A DNA stretch of 64,000 nucleotides from Phlebotomus papatasi (GCF_024763615.1 NC_077222.1:3782001-3846000), one strand, 5' to 3'; counted from the first letter of the stretch, positions 11,797-22,692 are shown. Numbers and translations are program-made. The notes: a model not told the origin generated them from the letters alone.

Positions 11797-14700
11797 GTAA
11801 GTAATATTTCAAAGTGTTATTCTTACTTACGGCGTTATCACACTTGCACATTAAAATTTTAATGTGATTCACATTAATTGTCGCTTGTGAGCGTCCAAAT
11901 ATGTTATTTGTGTCTTTGAGTCACTTAATATTTGGGGTTTTTCTATTTATTGATAAAGAAGTGGACTTGGCTTGCAAAAATAAGTTTAAATTTACCTAAA
12001 GCATAAATATTTTTCACATTAAAAAATTAAAGAGAAAATCGCATTAATTTTTCGCATTAATGCTATAAATCAATTTATATCAAATTTTGCGGGCCAAGTC
12101 TACCTTTTTATCAACAAATAGATTAAATTTTGAATATAAAATGATTCAAACTCACAAATTACACATTTGGACTCTCACCAGCGACAATTAATGTGAATCA
12201 TATTAGAATTTTAAAATACAAATGTGATAACACAGTTAGGATTAGATATGGTTCACAATTGGCCTTTTTTATCCTACTGGGGCAAGTAGTAACAGACATG
12301 GGAGAGATTTTATATAGTTGAAATTCTTTACAATCTCATCTTTTCTGGTCCGAGATTATTATTAATCGTATCGGGATATATTTGTTACAATGCAATCATG
12401 TTGTCGTATATCCAGTGTTGGAAGAATCTGGCGATCGTAGCCCAGGAACGCGTATAGGACGTTATATCACAGTGAAAATGTATTTTTCTAGACATTCAGA
12501 TCTTTCAGATCTATGGGCTCAAGAACCAACGGTCTTGCCTATTGCACCACTGAGATCCCCAAGATGAATTTCATTCGAGATGAAATCCGACCTCGTAAGA
12601 TCGGCAAATTTTGGATTTACATGTTTTGGCACTCATAGATCACGAATGTCTGTCCCAAAAGTCAATTTTCATGGACGTCCCGTCCCGTCCCATCCCGACT
12701 GGAGTACAAACGCTTTTGGAGAGAGAACAGAGAGATATCAATAAGAGATTTTCTGAAAAGTTTAAATGTCGACGAGTGGCTAGAAGTAGGTAATAACAGG
12801 CCCACTCCGGAAAGCACTCGTGAAATACTACAACCCTTATAACGGGTCCCGGTCAAAATTCCGAAAGCCAAAATCCCGAAAGCCAAAATCCCAAAGGCCA
12901 AAATCGCGAAAGTCAAAATCCCGCAAGCCAAAATCTCGAAAGCCAAAATCCCGCTTTCTTAAAAGTGTCATAGCTACTCCCATGATTGCACCCGCGCTTG
13001 CTGAAGGCAAAGGGAAATCTTCTGTGTCTTGGGAAATTATTCTAAACATTTTCCTCCATTAATTTCATCCCTTACAAGATTTTGTACATTCGGGATTTTG
13101 GCTTTCGGGATTTTGCCTTCGGGATTTTGGCTTTCGGGATTTTGCCTTCGGGATTTTGGCTGCCACCGCTTATAACACCCCAAAGTCATCCGATTTTACC
13201 GAAGGACCGATTAATCGAAAAATCGATTTTCCAAAATTCGATATGAAATATTTCGAAAACTAGACAATGCTTTTTGATTAATTTTTAGTATTTTGAAGCT
13301 GAGGTCGAGACCTTTCCAACGGTGGGTCGCACTCCTCCTTCGATGTTCCCTGACGAGCTATAATCGAAAATGTCTTGACCGGACCATATTTTCGATGTTT
13401 ATGAAGCGATTTCGATAAAATTTTAATATAAATATTGTATCTGAAATCGAGATCTTTCTAACGATGGAACCTATCCGTCTCTTCACCAACTCACTGTACC
13501 CTTACCCTTACCATATCCAAATTGACCGGACTCTATCTCTATCTAATGGAATCTCTTTTAATGAACTTATTTTTCTTTTGTTGGCCTACTGCACTCAATG
13601 TATTTAAGATATAAAATGATCAGTAATAAGCCCAGATAAGGTTATGATAACTAAGATTCTTTACAGGTGATCTTGTTATACGTGCAACTCGGAATTCTCG
13701 AATTTTCAATTGTGAGTTGAATTTTGGGAGTAAAGAATCGTGTCGAGCAAATATGCTCGACGCGATTCTTAAGGATTCTCGACGCCTGTAAGGCTTAGCA
13801 GCTACCATAATACGGGCTTCAGACCTGAGGCTTAGCCATATGGCTTAACTTCTCTTATTTCTTATCAGTCAAGATTTTTTGGAAAAATATGACTTAGGAT
13901 TGAATATTATGGATAAATGATCTGGGTAATTCTGGAAAATCAATCAAATCGGTTACTATTTTGAAATTTGAGACCAACGGGAACTGGGCTAAACCTCAGG
14001 TCTGAAACCGGCCTAAGTTTATCTGTAGGGGAATTTTGTAACAGTATGACAGTGTCAAATGACAAATTTAAAATTTTTCAAGTGATAAATTCGGAAGAAT
14101 TAATCAAAAATCCGTCTCATATCAGGTACTAAAAGTTTCATACACCTGCTCGCAATGGCAATTCGATGATCACTGGAATTAGGTGTGATTCTTTCTAATC
14201 ACGTCTATTGTAATCCTCCGATTTTCTCAAAGTGCTCAGACCGAGATGAAATTTACAGGGTATATGTTTTGAACATCCCTGATGCCGAAAATCATAAGCC
14301 GGCAATTTCGGGTCAGGCCGGCCGTCCGTAGTACGCAATATCTCTCGTTTGCAAAGAAATATTTTCATAATTTTTTCTTTAAATACATCTACTCGCACGT
14401 ACGATGATTTCTGTGCTATTAGTTTTTTAAAAAATCGGTTAGAAATCACGTTTTGTAGTTTATCTCGAAATCTAAGTATGAGAATTTGAAAATTTTATGT
14501 TGTATTGTAGGGTGAAAGGAACGTCTATTGACACTTTAAGAACTCGTGTCAGCACCTATTGACACCCTACTCTGTACCATTTGGGATATGAAATTTGAAC
14601 ATCTCTGTTTATAGTAAAAGGTATATTACAGAAAAAAACGTTATATTACTTATATTTTACTAGATACATTAAATAATTTTCAATATTTTGGCAAAAGTGT

Positions 14701-16617
14701 CAATAGGGGTTCCCTGTCGAACAGACGTTCATCCGACCCTATCCCAGAAAATTTAAACCAACTTAGAAAAAAGAAATTGCGATATTGGTCAACCAGTTAT
14801 CGAAATATCGAATAATATAATATCGAATTTCGAAATATCGAAATAGTTATCGAAATATGGGGAATCAGTAGCGCAATAGGCAAGACCATTGGCTCTTGGG
14901 CGGATCGATTCCCTGGCTCGACTTACTGTTGTGAGTTCGAATCCCTCCCGGTGCAAAGATCTGAATGTCTAATTTAGACAATTTTCATATGTTAATAACG
15001 TAATATAATGCACCGCCTAGGCCCAACAACTCCGGGAGCATGGAAGAAGCATCCAGAATGCGGGAAAGGCGCTCCTGGGCGAGTCTATAAACGGACTAGC
15101 AGATTTTTCTAACACGGGATATGAACATTGTAAAAATGATTACCTTTGTAATGAATATATCTCGAACCGATTAATAATAATCGAAATATTGCAGTTTAAA
15201 GATTTCAATTTTAAGAAAATTTGCTAATAGCATCAGGCGGAAAAAAAGCGGGAGAAGCGGCATCGAACAGGCTGTTCTTATATATAGTGGAAAGTGCTCT
15301 CCCTTCGAACATTCATGCCTTCGAATAATTTGAATTTCTTTTGGTTTTCGTAAAAGATTTACACTAAATTATCACTGAATTATGAACAATTGATGATAAG
15401 CCAACTAATATTTGATGGAAATGTGTAAGTCTGTAAGGAAAACTTAAAGAAAATTTACATTATTCGAAGGCATGAACGTTCGAAGGGAGAGTACTTTCCC
15501 CTATAGCACTTTCTCTCTTCCCTTCTCTCTCTCTCTCTTTACATAGAGAGTCTACAGTCGAAAATTTGTAAGGTGACATACGCAATTCGCGATTCGCGAA
15601 TTTTTTCGCGGATCTTCACGAAGCGCGATTTTTTCGCGGATTTTCATGGGGCGCGATTTTTTCGCGGATTTTCATGGGGCGCGAACTTTTCGTGGATTTT
15701 CGCGGGGCGCGAATTTTTTCGCAGACTTTCGCAGGACACGAATTTTTTTCGCGAATTTTCGCGGGTTGCGAATTTTTTCACGGATTTTCGCAGGTCGCGA
15801 GTTTTCGAGGGCCGCGTATTTTTTCGCAGATTTTCGCGGGGCTCGAATTCTTTTTAGTATTTTCGCGTGGTGCGTATTTTTTCGCGGGGTGCATATTTTT
15901 TCGCGGATTTTCGCGAGGTGCAAATTTTTTCGGGGTTTCTACGGGGCGCGTATTCTTTCGCGGATTTTCGCGGGGTTCGAATTTTTCGCAGATTTTCACG
16001 GCTCGAGAATTTTTTCGCGGGGCGCAATTTTTTCGTAAAATCAGCTAACACTTCGAGTTGCGAAAGACTTTGTAGATGGAAATCTAGAATATTTATTCCT
16101 CTTTAGAAGGCACGAAGTCCTGTGTGCAAGGTACACCTCAAATGTGACATATATCGTGTAACGGTCACGAGTTCAACCACTTTCCAGGAGGTGGTAGAGA
16201 TTACCCATAAACTGAATTTGCAATTAAAGAATCACACTTCTTAAAAGCTCTTACAGACTTACAGCTTCTTTTATCTGACGAAAAGTTTTTTGAAAATTTT
16301 ATATTATTCATCTTTGTTTTTTTCTCTTCAGTCTTGGTGGATATGGCAGTGTTGCATCCTACATCTCTGGACTTGTAAATCGTTTCCGAACCACCGAAGA
16401 GCTTGAGCTCCTTAAGACATTCGTGAACACTCAGGGAAGCAATTTTGGCGGTTCCAGGAGCAGCCTCGAACGTGCAGTAGCCAACTTGGAATATGATCTC
16501 TACTGGGACTCCAAGTACATGGATTACATTGTGAAGGGAATTGGAGGAGCTGGTATTCGAACCATTAGTGCCTTCCTTGTGCTCTTTGCTGCAATTTTCA
16601 CATCATTTTTCCGCTAA
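9278..16617 (+). CDS. Gene B: GPI-type aminopeptidase N (M1), 934 aa
   Basis: Join 9278-11796 and 16332-16617 (GC|T splits an Ala codon). The in-frame Met at 9278 is preferred over the one at 9176 because it directly opens a signal peptide, MSPRVVVLLALVVLATATT. Motifs: ARRFMPCFDEP, GAMEN (311-315), HEQAH (347-351), Glu370 in WLNEG and catalytic Tyr434 in ISYNKG. The ERAP1-C-like helical domain follows. The C-terminus ends in a hydrophobic stretch (IRTISAFLVLFAAIFTSFF) without a charged anchor after it, as in GPI-attached insect gut APNs. It should trim N-terminal residues of dietary peptides at the gut cell surface. It shares intron position and layout with gene C just downstream, so the two are tandem duplicates. 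Related insect APNs are known receptors for Bacillus Cry proteins. Confidence 0.95.
11832..12234. mobile_element. ~400-bp MITE, copy 1
   Basis: Ends are CGTTATCACACTTGCACATT and its inverted relative at 12200-12234. A second full copy lies inverted at 54283-54681, sharing the inner blocks (aaattaatgcgattttctc, gggccaagtc) across its whole length. Confidence 0.75.
12351..12562 (-). mobile_element. tRNA-derived SINE, internally deleted copy
   Basis: On the minus strand it reads GGGATCTCAGTGGTGCAATAGG (A box) and ends in the family tail CGATTAATAATAAT. The stretch with the B box is missing compared with the copy at 41687. Confidence 0.7.
12838..13172. mobile_element. Foldback-like element with 14-bp subrepeats, copy 1
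   Basis: The left end is a run of CCGAAAGCCAAAAT-like 14-bp units (12860-12955). The right end is the same unit inverted (CGGGATTTTGGCTTT, 13089-13160). A unique ~130 bp core lies between. An inverted relative sits at 29437-29657. Ends built of tandem short repeats recall Foldback/Galileo-type elements. Confidence 0.6.
13811..14012. repeat. GGTTTCAGACCT-end repeat, copy 2
   Basis: Begins tacgggcttcagacctgagg and ends gggctaaacctcaggtctgaaaccgg. It aligns along its length with 8302-8492. Confidence 0.6.
14511..14745. mobile_element. MITE with GGGTGAAAGGAAC ends, copy 1
   Basis: Left end agggtgaaaggaacgtctattgacac; right end gtgtcaataggggttccctgtcga, an inverted relative. A second copy lies inverted at about 30795-30962. 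Confidence 0.55.
14859..15179 (+). mobile_element. tRNA-derived SINE, full-length copy with target duplication
   Basis: The tRNA-like head (TAGCGCAATAGG A box; GAGTTCGAATCCC B box) is followed by a family-specific body and the tail CCGATTAATAATA. The direct repeat ATCGAAATAT flanks it (14849-14858 and 15180-15189), the mark of retrotransposition. Confidence 0.85.
15287..15501. mobile_element. 215-bp long-TIR MITE, diverged copy 1
   Basis: Ends GTGGAAAGTGCTCTCCCTTCGAAC and its complement, TA on each side (15285-15286, 15502-15503). It is more diverged than the copies at 19466 and 26671. Confidence 0.75.
15573..16038. repeat. CG-rich minisatellite
   Basis: About 16 units of roughly 29-31 bp built on ttttttcgcggattttcgcg plus gggcgcgaa. 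Units differ at many positions. The regular period opens frames on both strands, rich in Phe-Ala-Arg; these are artefacts of the repeat, not genes. Confidence 0.85.
16332..16617 (+). CDS. Gene B exon 2 (C-terminal helices and GPI signal)
   Basis: The acceptor tttctcttcag ends at 16331. The 94 residues after the split codon begin LGGYGSVASYISGLVNRF, matching the last exon of gene C (LSNGYQDVAQYF) and of gene D (LGSTMSNLNSIL). The stop TAA is at 16615-16617. Confidence 0.94.
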
Positions 16618-16647
16618 TTGTGTATTTTTTTTTTAGAGGTTTTCCTC

Positions 16648-16671
16648 AATAAAAGTATTTTGTAAAATAAA
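16648..16671 (+). promoter_or_regulatory. Poly(A) signals of gene B
   Basis: AATAAA occurs at 16648-16653 and again at 16666-16671, 31 and 49 bases after the stop codon. This gives a very short 3'UTR and leaves only about 200 bp before the first splice donor of gene C. Confidence 0.7.
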
Positions 16672-16885
16672 GGATTTAAAGAGAAAATAAAATGAACTGA
16701 AAACTCAGTGATATTGTAGACAAAATTTCTGCGATTGGACAAAAGAATCTTTGAAAAGGAGAATTTCTTGTATTGATCAATTGGTGAAGTCATTTCTGGA
16801 TTTGTCACTGGTCATAGTTTTGTGGTAAGTCATTGGATGAGTTAGAATTCTGATAATGCTCCACCCTTGTTCAGGGAAAGAAAAT

Positions 16886-16951
16886 GTGAGTTATTTTTGG
16901 GGCACATCAAGTGATTTATTTCTTGTTTATTCTTTCGGATCTTTTGGACAG
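16886..16951 (+). other. Probable 66-bp 5'UTR intron of gene C
   Basis: A GTGAGT donor at 16886 and an acceptor tcttttggacag ending at 16951 bracket a T-rich 66-bp stretch, and the preferred start ATG (16955) follows 3 bases later. If spliced, the Met at 16856 lies upstream of the main frame and is not the protein start. Confidence 0.55.
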
Positions 16952-16954
16952 ATC

Positions 16955-19425
16955 ATGGGGATGTTGTGGCTTTTATTCCTCCTCCTGGGCCATTGTAATG
17001 GTTTCAAGGTGGTCAGGTTGAATTTTAAAGTAATTCCTTCGCACTATGAGATCACTGTGACTCCGTATATTTTCAAAGGAGATGGAGGACCAGAATGGAC
17101 TTTTGACGCTGTAGTTGAGATCACAATGAAGGCAAAATTGCTTGATGTGAGATCAATAACTCTCCATGCCTACAAACTCAATATTACAGGGAGTACTTTG
17201 ACTTGTGATGACGATAGAAAAAGGAATCTTATTGCTAGACACCCTACATACCAGAATGAGACACAATTGCTGACCTATGAACTGCTGGATGCCCTCGAAA
17301 AGGATGTCGAGTGCTTTCTTGAAATTGAGTACTCAGGTTTAATATCGAATGACATGCTAGGACTCTACAGGAGCACCTATTGGGAGGCTGGGAAATTGAA
17401 AAGATTGGCAGTGACCCAATTTGAACATTCTTCTGCTCGAAGATTCATGCCATGCTTCGATGAGCCAGAATTCAAAGCAAACTTTACCCTCGTAGTTCGT
17501 CGAAGGGAATACATGAGGTCCTGGTCGAATATGCCTCTTGAAAGAACGGACAAAGATCCTTATGCTGACTTCTTCCTTGATACCTTCCATACAACACCGC
17601 AAATTTCGCCGTATCACCTTGCCTTTATGGTTTCCGAATATACCAATAGAACCGGTGAAGACAGTATTGGTATGATAACCCGACCAGAAATGCAAGGATA
17701 CACTGACTACGGGACCAAGGTAGCTGTTAATGCAATAAAGTATTTTAGCGAATACTTTGACTTTCCCTATTCCAAATTCATGCCAAAACTTGATCTTGTT
17801 GCACTTCCGGATTTCTCTAAAGGAGCTATGGAAAATCCTGGATTGATAACGTTCAGGGAAGCTTTGAGCCTGTATGTACCCAACAAAGGTAGTTTGGCTC
17901 AAAAGGCAAAGATAGCAAGGGTAATATCCCATGAATTAGCTCACAATTGGTTTGGGAATCTTGTAACTTGCATGTTTTGGAGTCACTTGTGGCTCAATGA
18001 AGGATTCGCCACATACTTTGAACACAGTCCTATTCCAGGTGTTGAAGAAACAACGCATCTTTCTGCTCAATTCACAATTAATGCGGTCCACAGAGCTCTT
18101 CTTGCTGACTCCACAAATACAACATTTCCTCTGGTCAACAAAAAGATTGAGACGCAAAACCACATTGAGAGGATGTTTGGGCCTATATCATATGCCAAAG
18201 GAGCATCTGTCATAAGGATGCTAGCTCATCATATTGGAGAGGAAAATATGAAAAGTGCCCTAAGGATGTACATCAAGGATCGACAGTTCAAAACAGCTAG
18301 TGATGTGGATTTGTTGCGAATGTTAAGGAAAGTCGCAGTTCGGGAAGATAATATAGACGGAGTATTCTATTCATTTGTCGTAGAACCTGGATATCCCCTA
18401 GTGACAGTACGAATGAATGAGACCCGTGACTCCGTTACATTGACACAGAAGAGATATTTTTCCCATGCGGTTTCTTCATCTTGCAAAGATCACCCTCGTG
18501 CTTGCTTTTGGGTCATTCCCATTACCTACGTCAGCAAGAACCAATATAGCTTTAACGACACCAAAACCCGCGTAGTTATGCATGACATTGAAGTGACCTT
18601 TAATGTCACTCCTGTTCCCAATACCTGGATCATCTTCAATGTCCAGCATATTGGCTACTACCGTGTCAATTACGACTTTGAATCCTGGAATCGGATTATC
18701 GACGGTCTCAAAGCACCGGATCACGATGGGATTCACGAGCTAAATCGTGCACAAATAATCGACGATCTAATGAACTTGGCAAAATCAGATCACATCCCCT
18801 ATTGCACAGCATTTAACATGCTGGAATATCTCAAAACCGAAACGAGTTACATCCCATGGAAAATGGCCATGAAGAACTTTCAATTCATCATCTACAGAAC
18901 TCCTGCCTACGATACCAAAGCCCTCAGAAAATACGTCCTAGAACTCATTGAGAATATCTACAAAAAACTCCAATTCATGCCAGATCCCTCAGACAACCAA
19001 CTCGTAAGTTCTCATCGGAGTCTCATATTGAAGATGGCATGCAAATTTGGACTACACGATTGCTTGGTCAAAGCTCGGGAACAATTCAACAAATTTAAAA
19101 AGGACGATACCTACGACATTCCCGTAGATATTAGACAAGTGGTCTTCTGTGTAGGCGTACGGGAGGGTGGTAAGGATGCCTTTAATTTCCTGTGGAAGCG
19201 GTATAAATTGGAAAATGTCGAAACGGAACAAATCACAATCCTCTCTGCGCTTGCATGCACAAATACTGATGCAACTGTAAGGGACTTCCTTGACAAGATC
19301 TTCTCATCCGATGTTCGGGAAAACATGAAGCTCAAGACTTTTACTATGCTTGCCACGCAAAATCCAGCAAATTATATACGATTGTGGGACTACGTGAAAA
19401 ATAACCTCGATGAAATGAGCTTAAA
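16955..19425 (+). CDS. Gene C exon carrying the leader and catalytic domain
   Basis: It encodes residues 1-823 without interruption. The GTAAGT donor begins at 19426, and read-through gives a stop at 19427. Confidence 0.94.
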
Positions 19426-22400
19426 GTAAGTAAACCTTACTGAAAAGTTAATAGAACTGTCAATAGGGGAAAGTACTCTCCCTTCGAACGTTCATGCCTT
19501 CGAATAATGTGAATATTCTTTTAGTTTTCCTAAGAAACTTACACATTTCTATTAAATATTAGTTGGCTTATCATCAATTGTCGATAATTCCGTGATAATT
19601 TTATGTAAATCTATTATGAAAAACAAAATAAATTCACATTATTCGAAGGCATAAACGTTCGAAGGGAGAGCACTTTCCCCTACACTGGGAGAAATCCGAG
19701 AAAGTTAAAATAACATTCCGGAAATGTTAATTTTACCCTGCGTTATTGATCCGAAATCGGTGTAAATATTACGCTTTTTAGGTGTATTTTGGGTTAAAGT
19801 TACCCTTTTTCATGTTAATTTTACATCTCTTTAAGGATAAAATTAACATGGAAAAGGGTAACTTTAACCCAAAATACACCTAAAAAGCGTAATATTTACA
19901 CCGATTTCGGATCAATACTGCAAATGTTTCATAAGAATTTCGGTTCGACAGAATGTAGCAGGAAATAGACGGAGACACTGAACCTGTCTTGATTTTCACA
20001 ATTTCGTTTCGAGGATGGATGTCCTCTTCATTAGGTATCGAATATGGCAGGGAAAATCACGTACAGGTGGGAGTTGTTACACTGCACTTGAACTTTGATC
20101 ACAAATTGATCCGTGATGTTCACCATTCGACTGGCCGACACATTCTGTGTTGAATAAAATTGTGAAAATCAAGAAAGGTTCAGTGTCTCCGTCTATTTCC
20201 TGCTCAATACTGCAGGGTAAAATTGTTGTTAATTTTACCCTTAAAAAGGTGTAAAATTAACATTAAAAAATGTTGATATATTTTTACACGTAAAAAGTGT
20301 TAAAGTTATGAGGAAAAAAAGTTAATCGCACCCTCCTTTTTTCTCAGTGTAATTGGATTAGTAGGGTAAAATGAGATAATTTGGAACCATTTACAATTTG
20401 GGATACTTGAGATTTTCTCACAGTTGCAGATGAGCAGAGAAAACAAAGACCGCAAAATACAAGAAAAATACTAGAAAAAAGAACAGATATCTTCCTTTTG
20501 AATCTCTAAAATATTGAGAAAATCTCAAATGTTCAAATTGTAAATGCTTCCAAATTACCTCATGATACCCTAGTTAGAAAAACATTCAAACATGATCAGT
20601 TATAACTCCGGCACATCTTTTAGATCAGGAAAATTTCATGAAGTCGAAATTCGGGTCCCTTTCTTGCACTAAGAGGAACACGACAAAGTCAAAATAATAT
20701 TCCGGAAAAGTTGATTTTACCTGCAGTATTGATCCGAAATCGATGTAAATATTACCGTTTTTAGGTGTATTTTGGGTTAAAGTTACCCTTTTTCATGTCA
20801 ATATTATCCTTGAAAAGGTGTAAAATGAACATTAAAAAATGTTGATATATTTTTACACCTAAAAAGTGTTAATTTTATGAGGAAAAAAAGTTACTCGCAG
20901 CCTTTTTTTTCTCAGGGTTCTCACGCGCTTTGCATATGCCTATCTAATTCTTTCGCATTCTTCCTCTTCTTCTTTTGAACATCACAACAAATTCGATTTA
21001 TCTCAATTGAATTTGAAGTGCGAAAGAATGAGCTAGAGATATGCAAATCTTTTGAGAAAGGCGCCCAAATTTTGATTCCATGAAATTTTACCAATCTAAA
21101 AGATGTTCCGGGGCCATTAAAAACGATTTTGGTCAGTAGCGCTGGCATACCTTTTAGATCAAGAAAATTTCATGAAATCGAAATTCACATCCCTTTCATT
21201 CTCAAATGTTTTGTACATGTCTATCTCATTCTTTCGCATTACAAATTTGATTGAGCTACATTGAATTTATTGTGATGTTTGAGAGAAGAAGAAGAGTGCG
21301 AAAGAACGAGTTGAACTTAAGAAAACCGTGTGAGAAAGAAAGGGATTGAAATTTCGACTTCATGAAATTTTCCTGGTCTAAAAGGTGTGCCGAAACCATT
21401 AAAAACGATTTTAGTCAGTAATCGAAATTCACATCCTTCTCAAATTCTTTGCATAAATCTATTCCACTCTTTTGCACTCTGCTTCTTCTTTTGAACATCA
21501 CACCAAATTAAATTTAGTTCAGTCCCATTTTGTGACCGAAAGAGTGAGATAGATTTATGCAAATCTTTTGAGAAAGAAAGGGATGCGAATTTTGATTTCA
21601 TGGAATTATATCAAGCTAAAAGGTGTGCCGAAGGCATTACAGACCAAAATCAATTTGTTACTGATCAAAATTGAATTCACACAACAAATTACTTTGTATT
21701 GGTGACCAGAATTTATTATACAGGCAAAATTGTTTCTGAACAAAATTAATTTTATTTTTGACTGACCCGAACAGTGTTTTCTACAGATCAAAATTTAGCT
21801 TTTACTGACTGAATCATTACGGATTCAAAGATTTACTTCACTGACTAAAATGGTGACCAATATTGATCTTTTTCCTGATTAAAATAATTTTTTTATTACG
21901 GATAAAAATTGATTTGTGTTGATTTAATTTTTACTGACAAACTATTGCTGATCAAAATTTATATCTTCTACGTATCAAATTAATTAAATTTATTTTCATA
22001 ACTTTAACAATTTTCGGGTGTAAAAATATATCAATATATTATAATGTTAATTTTACACCTTTTTAAGGGTAAAATTAACATGAAAAAGGGTACCTTTATC
22101 CCCTAATACACCTAAAATGCGTAATATTTACACTGATTTCGGATCAATACTGCAGGGTAAAATTAACATTTCCGGAATGTTATTTTGACTTTTTCGGATT
22201 TCTCTCACTCAGTGTAGGTACTAAAAACCGGTAAATACAGCTTTGCCTAAATTGCAGGCGCGAAAGATATTAAATTTGGAAAATTAAGCTTTTTTGTGTA
22301 AGATAGACAATTTTTCTGTACTCACAATTTTCCTCCGATAGGCTGAGCAATGGATACCAGGATGTAGCCCAGTACTTTGTCGTAGTTGTTAACCAAATGA

Positions 22401-22648
22401 AGACGAGAAAGGAACGTAGTAACTTCCAACGATTTATCAATGATCAAATCGAAAAATTTGACATTTACTTCATGGAACTCGTGACGGCTGAACAAAAATT
22501 GGGAGAGGTGCTTGATTGGGATGAAGAACACATGCCGAAAATTGTGAAAATTATGAAGTATTCATGCAATAAGAACATTGCTGGAAGACTAGCTGCCAGG
22601 ACAATTTCGATAATTCTCTCAATTGCTGTTATGGTCATTCAATGGTAG
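16955..22648 (+). CDS. Gene C: GPI-type aminopeptidase N (M1), 925 aa
   Basis: Join 16955-19425 and 22342-22648 (AA|G splits a Lys codon). The Met at 16955 opens the signal peptide MGMLWLLFLLLGHCNG. Motifs: ARRFMPCFDEP, GAMEN (290-294), HELAH (326-330), Glu349 in WLNEG, Tyr413 in ISYAKG. Many N-X-S/T sites fit an extracellular enzyme. The C-terminus ends in the hydrophobic tail ARTISIILSIAVMVIQW, like a GPI attachment signal. It is a tandem duplicate of gene B, same strand, with one identical intron near the 3' end and an intergenic gap under 300 bp. All catalytic residues are present, so it should be an active ectopeptidase. It is convergent with gene D. Confidence 0.95.
19466..19680. mobile_element. 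215-bp long-TIR MITE, copy 2
   Basis: Ends GGGGAAAGTACTCTCCCTTC and GAAGGGAGAGCACTTTCCCC, inverted arms about 50 bp, TA flanks (19464-19465, 19681-19682). By eye it differs from the copy at 26671-26885 at one base. Confidence 0.85.
19683..20350. mobile_element. CACTGAG-end MITE with an 80-bp hairpin, interrupted by a second element
   Basis: It begins cactgggagaaatccgag and ends ttttctcagtgta. Its first half contains 19744-19823 and the near-perfect inverted copy 19838-19917. The inner segment about 19923-20203 is an insertion: TCAATACTGCA stands on both sides (19912-19922 and 20204-20214). The inner element has its own inverted pair, GCAGGAAATAGACGGAGACA (19958) and its complement ending at 20203. 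Confidence 0.7.
20360..20572. mobile_element. MITE family AGGGTAAAATGAGATAATTT, copy 1
   Basis: The left end tagggtaaaatgagataatttggaac recurs inverted at 20540-20572 (caaattacctcatgataccctag). A relative lies at 53965-54170. Confidence 0.6.
20610..21635. repeat. Cluster of GGCACACCTTTTAGATC palindromic MITEs
   Basis: Three adjacent copies: 20610-21115 (split by a CACTGAG-end MITE at about 20676-20919), 21138-21393, and a left-truncated one at 21420-21635. Each folds on a TTC-rich arm and a GAA-rich arm. More copies lie at 52737-53650. Confidence 0.65.
20676..20919. mobile_element. CACTGAG-end MITE inside a palindromic MITE
   Basis: Contains the family blocks ATTCCGGAAAAGTTGATTTTACC, GGTGTATTTTGGGTTAAAG and the end aaaaaaagttactcgcagcc...ctcagg. 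It separates the two halves of the surrounding GGCACA repeat. Confidence 0.6.
22000..22214 (-). mobile_element. CACTGAG-end MITE, left-truncated copy
   Basis: Ends with cattccgg-type block inverted (aacatttccggaatgttattttgac) and ctcactcagtgta at 22214. It sits 130 bp upstream of the last exon of gene C. Confidence 0.6.
22342..22648 (+). CDS. Gene C last exon (C-terminal helices and GPI signal)
   Basis: The acceptor is ttttcctccgatag ending at 22341. It encodes LSNGYQDVAQYFVVVVNQMK and on to the TAG at 22646-22648. The layout matches gene B exon 2. No canonical AATAAA is seen in the next ~200 bases. Confidence 0.9.
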
Positions 22649-22686
22649 AGTAAAATAATTAATCTTTGCTATTGTATCATGTGAAA

Positions 22687-22692
22687 TTTATT
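22687..22692 (-). promoter_or_regulatory. Poly(A) signal of gene D
   Basis: AATAAA on the minus strand, about 140 bases after the gene D stop at 22833. It lies only 39 bp from the stop of the convergent gene C. Confidence 0.65.

Larger units (their letters stand above)
11797..16331 (+). other. Intron of gene B (4.5 kb)
   Basis: It holds a ~400-bp MITE (11832-12234), two SINE copies (12351-12562 minus, 14859-15179 plus), a foldback-like element (12838-13172), a repeat unit (13811-14012), a GGTGAAAGGAAC-type MITE (14511-14745), a long-TIR MITE (15287-15501), a (CT)n stretch near 15517-15540 and a CG-rich minisatellite (15573-16038). No exon is seen. Confidence 0.75.
19426..22341 (+). other. 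Intron of gene C (2.9 kb)
   Basis: Filled with a long-TIR MITE (19466-19680), an interrupted palindromic MITE (19683-20350), a MITE of the family also at 53965 (20360-20572), copies of the GGCACACCTTTTAGATC palindrome (20610-21635), degenerate ~46-bp units (about 21640-21990) and another CACTGAG-end MITE (22000-22214). Confidence 0.75.

Noticed and set aside
15573..16106. Overlapping open frames on both strands rich in Phe, Arg and Ala
   Set aside because: They arise from the repeat period of the CG-rich minisatellite and exist in several frames at once.
16856..16954. Upstream Met giving 33 extra residues to gene C
   Set aside because: The stretch contains a plausible 66-bp intron, and the Met at 16955 opens a proper signal peptide.
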